Assembly (NCBI RefSeq): GCF_041146395.1
Contig: NC_091006.1
Span: 8,934,001 to 8,998,000, forward strand
DNA: 64,000 nucleotides
From: Eulemur rufifrons
Lineage: Eukaryota > Chordata > Mammalia > Primates > Lemuridae
Direction: 5' to 3'
In this document: positions 48,030 to 64,000 of the stretch, piece after piece
Numbering within the stretch: the stretch's first letter is position 1
Layout: every line of letters begins with the position of its first letter
Made by a program: the position numbers and the translations under genes
Notes under the pieces: generated by a model
What the model was told of the DNA's origin: nothing
Seen by the model: only the letters and a program-made list of their open reading frames with translations
Database searches by the model: none

Positions 48030-48255
48030 AGATGTTTGGAGTCAGAATCAGGCTCAGGGTATGGTCAGAGTTAAGGATCAGCCTGTTTCTGGGATCAGTG
48101 TAGAGGTCCCCATCCAGAGAAGAGAGGCCGACCTTTAGCTGCGACAGACCCCACTGCTCACTCTGTCTCTCCCTACAGCTTTGCTCTCCACCTCCATTCT
48201 CTCGCTAATATTTTTTGCATCCATTTTTTGTTTCTCTCTCCCACTCTTGAGAAAG
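48030..48255 (+). repeat. Direct repeat unit 1 (partner 48937-49160)
   Basis: AGTCAGAATCAGGCTCAGGG through 'aatattttttgcatcc' recurs about 0.9 kb downstream in the same orientation at roughly 88-90% identity. Confidence 0.8.
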
Positions 48256-48936
48256 GCAGTTCTGGATTGCAAAGCAGGTAAGAGGCTTATTTGTGTTTTA
48301 AAAATACAAAAGACAGAGAAAGAATTTTCAATTACACTTTTTCTAAAGAAAATGCTCTGAAAGCTCTTTTGCGCCATGCAAAAATAATTTTTTTTTTAAA
48401 ATTGTATTTACCTTCTCAGAGGCTATTCAGGAGAAGTGATGAATGGTGCCAAATGCCGCTAAACAAACCTCAGGAGTGCCTGGAAGGTTTAGCAATCAAG
48501 GTGGATGTTGGTGACCTTGACGAAAGCCATTTCAGAGAAAGGGGAAGATGGAAAGTGGACGTGGAGAGGGTGCGAGGTGACTAAGTGGAAGCAAAGAAAT
48601 GTGTCCAGGCAGTCAACGATGCTTGACTGAGATGGGAAGAGGCAGTGGAAGGAAAGGAAGCCCAAGGAAGGAATTGTTTTTCCATAAGTGGCCTCCGAGG
48701 ATGTGTAGGATGAAGGGACAGAGCCAGTGGAGAGGGGCACAGTGAAGGCTGTCAGGGCACAGGCTGCCCTACTCTCTGTCACCCTGAGAAGCACCATCTC
48801 TTGGGGCAGATGGTGGCTTGGGGATTGAAGTCTTCAGGATCTTGAAGGTTCAAGTGCGCAGTACAAAGACGAGTCGGGGTTTAGGGTTGAGGCTGTGCCC
48901 GGTGAGGACCAGGCACCGGTTGTGAGAAGGTGTTTG

Positions 48937-49160
48937 CAGTCAGAATCAGGGCCGAGGGTGTGGTCAGAGTTAAGGATCAGCCTGTTTCTGGGATCAGTTT
49001 GGAGGTCCCCATCCGGAGAAGACAGGCGGATCCTTAGATGCGACACACCCCGTTGCTCACTCTCTCTCTCTCTCTCTCTCTACTGCTTTTCTCTCCACCT
49101 CCACTCTCTTGCTAATATTTTTGCATCAATTTTTGTTTCTCCCTCCCACTCTTTCTCTTT
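48937..49160 (+). repeat. Direct repeat unit 2 (partner 48030-48255)
   Basis: Same unit, with an inserted (TC)n run at 49,061-49,081. Confidence 0.8.
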
Positions 49161-49179
49161 TCTCCTCTCTTTTTCTTAA

Positions 49180-49557
<378 letters not shown>

Positions 49558-49559
49558 TA

Positions 49560-51675
49560 CACAGCTTTTAAAGTTGGTTACTTTGTTAGCGAAGATTGAC
49601 TTTAGAACCGACAAGAATAATTAAGAAATTAAATGAGTGTAAGCTGGCTCAGGTCTCTGCAAATAAACAAATAAAATCTGCATTCCAATGCTTTCTTCTT
49701 CTGTAGCCCACAGTTGAGATTGAGATATATATATATATATGTTTCTATGTAGTCACTTGCAACAGATTTTTAAAATCTTGTAACCTGGTTACACAAATAT
49801 AATGGGGCAAAACCCTTTCTTCCTGTAAGAGGAAATCAGACTTGACTAATCTGCATGCTGGCTCTGAAGAAGTAAGATCAGGTGTTGAAAAATGCAGATA
49901 TGTTAAATATCAAAGGGACAGTAACAAAAGGCCCTGCAGGGACTAGCCACAAATTGTAAAAGGAACAAACCATTTAAACCATGATAGAATTATAGCAGAA
50001 ATTAACCACATCTCTTCTCACCAAAATCGTCCAGTTGGAATTGTAAAATACTCTCCTACGGAACTCCTGGGCGGGTACGTGTAGAACATGATGAAGGTAA
50101 GAGCATTCGTGTTTCAAACCCAGCGTATTGTCTTATGGAGGCTTTTGCAAGCCCCACTAGGAGACTCAGAGCGCAGAACTGCAGGTTCTAGGGAAAACAA
50201 CTCTCCACCCTTCGGGAAGCAACTCCTGCCTTGTCACTGGGCCCAGAGGAATCTGAATGCCTGACCACAGGACACCAAAGGTAGGTTGGCTACACAGGAC
50301 AGGTCCTGTCATGGAGGGGACAGAGCTTTATCTTCACAGGGACAGACACATACTGTGGGTTCCAGTTGCCCCACTGTGTACTCAGTGCTTCTGTGAACAC
50401 CGCCGTTCTGGGACCGAGGATGCCTTTTCTGGTGCTGTGGTAGCCCAGGCAGTTTTGCTTCCAACTAAGTGGTATGTTTTAAGGCAACGAAAGTGGAGTG
50501 ATTAATTCACACCATGGAACCCACTGACATTCCCAGGTGCCCCGGTGCATGGAGACAGCTGGCTTCTCCAGATGGTGGAATGGCCCACGAGTGGCTTCTC
50601 AGGGCCCCAGGGGAGAGATCGTACCCTGTCACCCAGCAGGAACCGCCATACATCTTAAACCAAGGGCCAGTCTATCGTGCCGCCTTCCCCACAGCCAGAT
50701 GCACGGATCCAGGAAATACAGGGAGAACAAGGGACTGTCCCTTCCACTACTGCACCTACCCACCCACTGAAAGAACGTTTGTTCCTTGTCCCTGTGACCT
50801 TGGGTAGGTTGGATGAAGAATCCTTCATAGCTCTGACCAGTGAACGCAATGACTGCCACTCGCCATTGTGTGCTCCTCGTGTGGCCGAAACAACAGGCCA
50901 AGAAGAGGGTCATCCCGTGGGCTGTGGTGACTGAACCTGATTACCAGAGAGAGGCTGGACAAGGAGACTAGGTTTGGAAGGAGGTGACTCGTTGGGGTGC
51001 TCCTTCCTTGGCCAGGGCCCTGTCCCGTGGAAAACTACAGAAACCCAACACAAACAAGACCATCCAAGACTCAGTCGCTGTGAGAATGAAGATTTGTCTT
51101 TACAGCAGGTCCCAGACACTGTGCAAACGCGGTGTTGGAGGTGGCGGGGAACATGGTGGGGACACAGCTCCACACCCTGGACCTCAGCATCTCTGTTTGA
51201 AGTCACCTCCTCCCTCTTCTTCCTCTCGCTGTGTAGGAACTGGTGGTGCAACTCAGAGGGAGAAGGACTTCTCTGTTGTCATCACGGAGTTAGTGATTGA
51301 GTGACAGGTGGGAATTCTGTGTCTTCTGTACTGAGGACTCTGATTTCCACCTGCACGAGGAAAGAGGCTGGGGGCCGAGGGGACAGGGATGACCTGTGCT
51401 GAACACTTTCTGTTTCCTTCTCCAGATGCCCCTCCTGCCCTTTCTGCCTGCTCTGCACCGTGAGTGCAGGTCTGTGGGGACTGGATCGATGGCGGCTCCT
51501 GCTTCTGGCTGCCAGCTGGGTTCAGCCAATGGGAGCCCCAACAGGAGACCAGGGGAGGACACTGGGTGAGGCTGGAATATCGGTTCCCCAGCTCCCTCCC
51601 TATGGTGGCACTGTGGCTGGATGCATTTTTCAACCTGAGATCAGAGCTCCTGTTGGATACCCCTCTCCAGGCTGC
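49560..51675. other. Intergenic, nothing firmly recognised
   Basis: Contains a short TA run near 49,728 and several open frames of about 100 codons (50,514-50,807; 51,460-51,837) without family signatures or splice support. Confidence 0.35.
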
Positions 51676-51679
51676 ACTG

Positions 51680-51718
<39 letters not shown>

Positions 51719-51735
51719 CTTTTTCTCTCTGTCTG
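51680..51735. repeat. (TC)n microsatellite
   Basis: A CT run followed by an imperfect CT/GT tail. Confidence 0.9.
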
Positions 51736-51889
51736 TCTCTTGTCATCATCTCTACATCTTTCTTTCTGTTTCCTTCTATCTCTCCACCTCTCCCAACCTT
51801 TCTATGTTCCTGGAAGATGGTAACAGAAACCCAATGACATCACCATCAGGAAACTTCTCTAACTCTTAGGTTTCTCTAAAACATGTACA

Positions 51890-53400
51890 TGCCTTTGTCC
51901 ATTATCATACATTTTTGCTTTTGTTTTACTGACACAAAATATTTTACATATTTATGGGGTACACATAGTTGTTACGTGCATAGAATGCATAACGATCAAG
52001 TCAGCGTATTTGGGGTATCTATCACCCCAATAAATAAATATTTATCATTTCTATGTGTTGGTAACATTTTAAGTCCTCTCTTTTAGCAATTTGAAATATA
52101 CAATGCTTTGCTGCTAACTATAGCCTCCCTACTCTGCTATCCAGTATTGGAGCTTATTTCTTCTATCTAACTGTATGTTTGTATCCACTAACCAATCTAT
52201 GGATAGCGCCCCTCCTACTCACACACCCTTCCCACCCTCTGGTATCTATCATTCTACTTTCATCTCCGTGAGATCAACTTTTTAAGCTCCCACATATGAG
52301 TTAGAACATGCAATATTTGTCTTTCCATGCCTGGGTTATTTCACTTAACATAATGACCTCCAGTTCCATCCATGTTGCATATGACATGCTTTCATTCTTT
52401 TTTATGGCTGAATAGTATTCTATCACGTATATATAGCACATTTTCTTTATCCATTCATCCACTGGTGGACACTTAGACTGTTCCATATCTTTGCTACTAC
52501 GAACAGTGCTGTGATAAACATGTGAGTGCAGGTATTGCTATGATATGCAGATTTCTTTTCCTTAGGATAAAAACCCAGTAGTGCTGGATTACACGAAAGT
52601 TCTAGTTTTAGTTTTTTGAGAAATCTCAATACTGTTTTCCACAGTGGTTGCACTAATTTACATTCCTACCAGCAGTGTGTAAGAGTTCCCTTTTCTCTGC
52701 ACTCTTGTCAACATCTGTTGTTTTTGTCTTTTTAATAATACCTTCTAACTGGGGGCAGATGATATCCCAATGTGGTTTTAATTTCTATTTCCATGATGAT
52801 TAGAGATGTTGAGCTTTTTTCATATACCTGTTGGCCACTTGTATATCTTCTCTTGAGAATTGTCTATTCATATCCTTTGTCTACTTTTTGATATGATTTT
52901 TTTTATCATTAAGTTGTTTGAGTTCCTTGTATATTAGTTCCTTGTCAGATGAATTGTTTGCAAGTATTTTCTTCCATTCAACAGGTTTTCTCTTCACTCT
53001 GTTGATAGTGTCCTTCGCTGTGCAGAAGCTTCTTATAAGGTTTAATATAGTTCTATTTGTCTATTTTTGTTATAGTTCTATAGGTCTACAGTGTCTGTGC
53101 TTTTGAGGTCTTAGCGATGACATATTTGCCTAGACCAATGGCTTGAAGAATTTTTCCTATGTTTTTTCCTGCTAATTTCTTAGTTTCAGGTCTTACCTTT
53201 AAGTCTTTAATCCAACTTGAGTTGATTTTTTATATGGGGAGAGATGGGGGTCCAGTTTCATTCCTTTGTATATGGATGTCCAATTTTCCCAGTTTGGGGA
53301 AATTTCCTCCCAATTTTTAAGAGGGTGTCCTTTCCCAAGTGTATGTTCTTGGTGCCTTTATTGAAAATCAGTTGGATATAAATATGTGGACTTATTTCTG
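51890..53400 (-). mobile_element. L1 3' half, reverse orientation
   Basis: TTTTATGGCTGAATAGTATTCTATC, CTTTATCCATTCATCCACTGG and TGGATGTCCAATTTTCCCAG are reverse-complement L1 ORF2 sequence. Much decayed. Confidence 0.85.
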
Positions 53401-53404
53401 TACT

Positions 53405-53530
53405 CTCTATTCTGTTTTTTCTTGAGAGTGGATCTTGCTCTGTTGTCCAGGCTGATCTAGAATTCCTGGCCTCAAGTGATCCTCCTGCCTGGGCCTCCCA
53501 AAGTGCTGGGAATACAGGCTTGAGCCACCG
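53405..53530 (-). mobile_element. Partial Alu
   Basis: TTTTCTTGAGAGTGGATCTTGCTCTG to GGAATACAGGCTTGAGCCACCG, one arm only. Confidence 0.65.
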
Positions 53531-53825
53531 CCTGTAATCCTGCTGGCACACACGTTCCATGATGTTTACCACAATCAAAACAGTGAGCCTGTCCATCACA
53601 CCAAAGAGTTTTCTCGGGCGCCTTGCCAATCCCTCCCTCCCAGGCGCCACCCATCTCCACAGTCCCTGGGGAATCACTCATCCTGTTTCTGTCACCAGAA
53701 AGTAACTGTCATTTTCTAGAATTTTATATAAATGGAATCATGTAGTGTGTTCTCTTTTTTGTTGGGCTTCTTTCATTCAGCTTATTATATTTTAGTGTAG
53801 GTGAAATTCACATAACATAAAATGA

Positions 53826-56635
<2,810 letters not shown>

Positions 56636-56637
56636 AA

Positions 56638-56934
<297 letters not shown>

Positions 56935-57239
56935 AAATTGGGCTATTAATAGGATCTCCCTCAGTTGTAGCCATGCTTGAATGAACACTGGGACCAGGAC
57001 GTGGAACAGAGTAGGGCTCACATGTTAATTCTCTTCGTCATTTGCTGAGAACGCACTCAGGGGTATAAAATGCTGTTAATCCTCACCTCGATCTATGAGA
57101 TACAGATTAGCTCAACAGTCCCACCCCCAGCCTTTGCATTTGCCACTTGAAAGCAAGACTCCCAGGAAGGCTGCTTAATATGCTTAGTCCTACATCAGTG
57201 GCCCTGCCAGCCTTTCTGCTCTCATCTCCTATCACTCCC

Positions 57240-57700
57240 TGTCACTCTCCCTGTTACCCACTGCAGTCTAGCCACCTGCACTCTTTCTAATCCTCACCCA
57301 AGCCAAGGTCCATGCCACCTCAGGGCCTTTGCACCTGCTTCTCCCTGCCTGGAACTCGCTTTCTGCATGTCTTTCCAGGGCTGCCTCTGTCTTTTCCCTT
57401 TGCCCGCGGCCAAAATGCCACCTCCCTGAGCCCCATCTAAGCTGAAACAGCCAGTTCATTCACACACTTTCATGTCGCCCAGTTTTCACTCTCTGCCCAG
57501 CACCCAGAACCATCTAGTATTTTCAATGCTCATGTATTTGTTTCATATATGTCTGTCTTACCAGGCTGTGAGCTCTGTGAAAAGCCACAACCTCATTCTT
57601 CTTTGTTTCCCTGTATCGCTGGCAACTAGGATGGTGCCTGGCACAAAAGAAGCCTCGGGGAAGTGTTTGTTGACTAAAACAAGACATTTAGTTGAGCACC
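57240..57700 (+). mobile_element. L2 LINE fragment
   Basis: CACCTCAGGGCCTTTGCACCTGC, TGCCTGGAACTCGCTTTCTG and CTGTGAGCTCTGTGAAAAGCC are L2 3' sequence. It ends close to the outer border of the CD177 arm. Confidence 0.65.
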
Positions 57701-59077
57701 TATGACCCTAGGAGGCTCTTTGTCAACCCTTCCTTCACCTCTTCCAGCAGGAACACTGCTTCAGGCCACGCACAATGGCGGAGGTGCCGCTCCCACAGCA
57801 ACAGTGCGAATCGCTGGGGAGGGGCCGAGGCTGCCACACCGCACGACCTGGATTAACTGCGGGGACGGCTCTGTTGCCATCTTTCCCTTTCTATTCATTC
57901 ATTTATTCAATCAACAAGCATTTACCGAGCATCTACTACATGCCATGTAGGGGGTGTGGACACAGTAGGAGATCAGACAAACATGTCCCTGCCTGGGTAG
58001 CAGAATAAGAAACTTGCAAACACAAATGAAGATGGAATGTGTCGAGATGTCAAAAATAAACCTATAATCACAAGTTACATATTCATTTCTCTTTCTCCAC
58101 TATGCTTGCTCTCGCCCTCCGTCTTCTGCCTGTCCCCTCTCTGTCACATACACCCACCTCTTCCCTCTGTTGTCACTGGCACACACCCCTCATTCCCTCC
58201 TGTCTCCCTCCTACCTGCCCAGTGTGCTAGAGCTGGTTTGTACGTGAAAGCCCATGTTAAATAGCTCGGAATTTTTCCAGCTGGGTATTAAACTGTCGGT
58301 AGCTTAAAATCAGACACGTTGGGAATATTTACACCATAGAAACAGGCCAGCGTGACAAGGCGGGGCTTGCTGGTGTTTTTCTGAAGAGCTGGCTTTCCAG
58401 TCCCCACTGCCCCCACCTGTTTCCAGCAAAGAAACTTTGCTTTGTCAGGACCCATCTTCATTCCTCAGCCCAGGCCTGGTCTCCACTCCCACCTCTCCCC
58501 CTGCCACACCTTAATCCTTCCTGGTGGCAAGAAGTGGGGCCCGGGGCCCAGGCTGTGCCAGCAGGGGAGAGGACAGAAGAGGAAGCCTGAAAGAAAGTCA
58601 CGAAAGGGGAAATGGAAAGGAAAGCCACATAGGAAGGACAGAGAAAGAAGAGGAGGGGCAGCCCGGGGAGCGCAGGCTGGGGCAGGAAGAATGTGGGGAC
58701 CAGCCAGTGCCCCCTGCACAATGTCCTCACAGGCAGTTGGGCCATTTCCCCACCTGAGGCCAGAAGGTGGCCATGGTGCCATGGGGGGTGAGGAAACTGC
58801 CTTCCCAAACTGCTCTGAAACAGGGTGGGGGTGGGGACCCACGTAGCTGGGCACAGGGGGAAGAGGGCCAGGCATCCCGACCAGGGGACCCTGGAGTCAG
58901 GCTGCCTCAGTTTCTAATTGTGGGGGGAGCTGGGGCCTGGACCCCCGGGTCTGAGGGAGGAGGGGCCCTGGGAGGCAGGCCCTTCAAGCGGTTGAGACTC
59001 AGAGGGTTCGGCCCAGGCCTGGGTTTAGCAAGACCTTTCCCTCCCCACCCGTTTCCTGGGCTGCTGGCTCAGGGCCC

Positions 59078-59083
59078 TATAAA
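59078..59083 (+). promoter_or_regulatory. TATA box of the broken CD177 copy
   Basis: CCCTATAAAGGGC lies 55 bases before the ATG, identical to the element of the minus-strand copy. Confidence 0.55.
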
Positions 59084-59137
59084 GGGCTTGTTTCCTAGTT
59101 GAAAGGGTGGTAGGGAATTTTCTGCTGCACACTGGTC

Positions 59138-61465
<2,328 letters not shown>

Positions 61466-61549
61466 GTGAGTCCCGCGCCGAACAGCGAGGCTGTGCCCTG
61501 CACCGCAGCCCTGGGCGGGATGACCCTGGCTAAGGTATGGGGCATGCAA

Positions 61550-62225
61550 AGGCATCACACCAAAGCCAGCAGCCACACGTAATTTAGGTGTTTACTGCCC
61601 GCTCGGGCGTATGCGAAGTGAGGGGAGTCTCCCTCCGGATGGGGTGCCAGCAAGCGGTGTCCAGCTGAAGGAGAGAAAGAAAGGGTGTGTGTGTGGCCTG
61701 GGGGACAGACTATAGGACAGAAGCCCACTGTTGTGGGAGGTTTGAATGACGCCAGGCTAAGTTAGGGCAGCCTGTTGGGGAGCGGGCAGGGGAGGAAGGT
61801 CGGGGTGCAGGGTGGGTTTGTTTGCATGTGTTTATGCATTGGGGACCGCTGGAGCACCTGCTGGTTCTCATGTGGCCCAGGGACTTCCAGTGCTGTTTCC
61901 GCAAACTCCTGACCTAGGATCACCCTGGGGCTCCCACTTCCCCCTGACCACCCCTCCCTCTCTGCTGTCCTCATCCCTCCCCGACCCGTGGCACTGGAGC
62001 CCCCAGCAGGCGTGCCTACACAGGAAAGAAAACCAGAGGGAAAATCCAGGGTGCTTCAGGGGAGACAGGGAAGGCAAGAGTTTGTCCCCACTTGCCCAGT
62101 CGCGTGCGGCCCCAGCAGAACGCTGGAAGGATGGAGAGTGCCGTGGGGTTCTCAGTAAGAGGGGCTCTGAGGCAAGGGGAAGCCGCGGTGGGGAAGGAAA
62201 GGTCAGATAGGAGTCCCAGCTGCCC
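61550..62225. other. Right of the CD177 arm, nothing recognised
   Basis: Unique sequence where human CD177 would continue with LU3 and LU4. I see no cysteine-rich LU exon here. Confidence 0.45.
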
Positions 62226-62229
62226 TGGG

Positions 62230-63150
62230 GCAAGGTCTTCCCTGTTTGTGCCTCGGTTTCCTCATCTGCCCATGTTGCCCTAACCCTTAGAGCTTCGTGG
62301 AGAGAGTTGAGTGAGTTCAGCAAGCGTTCCTCTTTGTGTTTGGAGCTGTCTCCCTGGCTAGCCCAGGAGCCTGAGGACAGAGGCTGTGAGTCACTGACAC
62401 CAAGATTTCCAGCTTGTGCAGCATAAGCGCTGGCTTAGGATGGGTGCCCAGGACGTGCATGCTGAAGTGAGGTCAGGCAGGACCCCAGGGTCCCCGTGGA
62501 GACCCCAGATGAGTCAGACCCTGTCCCTGCCTAGAGGTCCTCCAGGACTAGGAGGGGGAGATGCCACAGACACATTGGTCCTGCTTGGGGTGGTCAGGGA
62601 TGTGATGGGGGGGGGATGCAGGGCCTGGGGATGCTCAGAGGAGGAAGACACTGATGGCCTGGGGATGGGAGCTGAAGGAAGGCTTCACAGAGAAGGTGAC
62701 CTGTGAACCCATGTCTTAAAGATGGTAGAAGAGGAAAGGCACATTAACGGGCAGAGGGAACAGCATGTGCAAAGGCCTGGAGGTCGAGTGAGCCTGCTAT
62801 TGCCCAGAAGGGCTCATCAGGAAGATGGGGTGCAGCTGGGGTTGGGGGTTGGTTAGAAGTTTTCCAAATAGACAAGGTGGGGGTGGGGGTGGAAAGGGAG
62901 CTATCTAAGCAGAAGGAAGAGAAGGAAGAGAAGGAAGAGCTGGTGGGAGGCCAAGGGGGCAGGAAATGGCCTGGTGTGTCTTGGGAACGGACACTGGTAG
63001 GCAGTGGAGAGATAAGAGGGGGCTGGGGGTGGTCAAGCACCTGCAAAGCCAAGCTGAGGGGGAACTTCCTGCCCAGGGCAGGGGAGCCATGGAAGGTTGT
63101 TGAGCAGGGAGGGACAGAGTCTGAGCCATTTATCTTTCCATTTGACTAAT
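62230..63150 (-). mobile_element. MIR and L2 fragments
   Basis: A MIR trace at 62,235-62,330 (GTGCCTCGGTTTCCTCATCTGCC) and an L2 trace at about 62,640-62,850 (GAACAGCATGTGCAAAGGCCTGGAGG). Confidence 0.5.
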
Positions 63151-63234
63151 GCTGGTTTTAGTCATCTGGCCCTCATCTCTGGGACTAGATGACATTCTTA
63201 ATCCAGAAGGTATTTCAGAAACTAATCAGACATA

Positions 63235-63600
63235 TGCCATACACACAACACACAATGCACACAACAGACACACATACATCACATGATGCTGCGTACACAA
63301 CCACACATCACATAGCACACACACGCTCCCCCACACCCCCGATATAACACACAGGCATCACAGACTGCATACACAACACACAGTACACGCAACACACACC
63401 CCACACAAACAAAACACAGATATGCTGAACACACCACGCCAAACACACACAACAAACACATACCACATACATCGCCCCCACACACACCACGCAAACACAC
63501 CATGTACACAGCACACGCCTCTCACATCCCATGCACATGCCATACACGTACACTACACAAACCACACAAGCCACATAAAACTCAGCTATCATGCCATAAA
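63235..63600. repeat. Degenerate CA-rich satellite-like array
   Basis: About 365 bases of ACACA-rich sequence (CACACAACACACA, CATACCACATACA) with no fixed period, purine-poor in G on this strand. Confidence 0.8.
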
Positions 63601-64000
63601 TAAATGTTCTCAATTTATTTCTGTATCCGGCTAGCGTTCAACATTGCAGCCAGATCTTGGAGGATGCTTTTGCCTTCCCTGGTTAAGTTCAGTTCAGCAG
63701 TTTGGCAAATATACAGTGAGCCTCACCAAGACCAGGTGTCAGAAGCCAGGGGTGCCATGAGATGTCAGGGAGTGAATGGGGGGTGGAGGGGAGGAGCTCG
63801 TGAGGAGGCGGGTGGAGAGGGCCGCGCACAGGGTGCCTGAGACTGAGACGGCCCGGGCTGCAGCCCATTTGAAGAACCAAGGGGCTGGAGCGGGTAAGGC
63901 CCTGACTGCCCACCTGAGGGACTGGGCAGTGGTCCTAGTGAGAGGAGTCCAGCACCTGGCAGTTAAGAGCCTGGTGTCTGAATCAGGGAGACGTGGGTTC
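63601..64000. other. Window end, nothing recognised
   Basis: No exon or named repeat is visible; short frames only. Confidence 0.4.

Noticed and set aside
63235..63600. Short-period array that could be mistaken for a CRISPR-like or structured repeat
   Set aside because: It is a degenerate CA-rich tract in a vertebrate genome with no regular repeat-spacer pattern.

Overview
The window is mammalian, and the repeats point to a strepsirrhine primate (lemur or loris group). It has multi-exon genes with GT-AG introns, MIR, L2 and L1 remnants, and many Alu elements. Several Alus, best seen at about 19,006-19,341 and 49,229-49,557, have the strepsirrhine form, with an extra A/T-rich linker between the arms and 'gagctaggctgacaccacggcactc' in the right arm. 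The gene content matches the CEACAM1-CD177 interval of human chromosome 19q13.

Left part (1-16.5 kb, minus strand): CEACAM1, complete from the start codon to the transmembrane exon, plus the first 30 bases of its cytoplasmic exon at the window edge. Its ectodomain reads N-A-B-A-B. The second A-B exon pair is a recent tandem copy of the first. The exon matching the A2 domain of human CEACAM1 is still present but dead, with four in-frame stops.

Middle (24.6-41.0 kb): two genes share one activating tail cassette (transmembrane exon plus four small exons ending in an ITAM). On the plus strand (35,557-40,725) the cassette follows a CEACAM signal peptide and IgV N domain that differs from the CEACAM1 N domain at only 8 of about 120 residues, so this is a CEACAM3/CEACAM4-like activating partner. 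On the minus strand the same cassette (26,961-24,744) has no CEACAM N exon. Upstream of it, in the same orientation, lies a 3'-truncated CD177 gene (signal peptide and two LU domains, 31,217-28,894). The CD177 exon 5 donor is phase 1 and the CEACAM transmembrane acceptor is phase 1. Joining them gives an uninterrupted predicted 309-residue protein, LU-LU-TM-ITAM. I regard this as the most interesting object in the window.

Right part (41-64 kb): repeat-rich DNA (L1, Alu, MIR, L2, possible LTR remnants), then a second CD177 copy on the plus strand (59,138-61,465). This copy sits in the orientation expected for ancestral CD177 but is broken by a 4-base insertion in the signal peptide and a stop codon in LU1.

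Architecture: the locus is a set of nested inverted duplications: 14.7-16.8 kb with 35.3-37.3 kb, 24.6-27.4 kb with 38.0-40.9 kb, and 28.8-32.6 kb with 57.7-61.5 kb. These account for the paired receptor genes and for the CD177-CEACAM junction. Functionally the genes would be an inhibitory receptor (CEACAM1), an activating look-alike (CEACAM3/4-like), and a possible new activating CD177-type receptor. In humans the relatives of the latter two are granulocyte proteins. All coordinates and splice choices come from reading the sequence by eye; no alignment or expression data were available.
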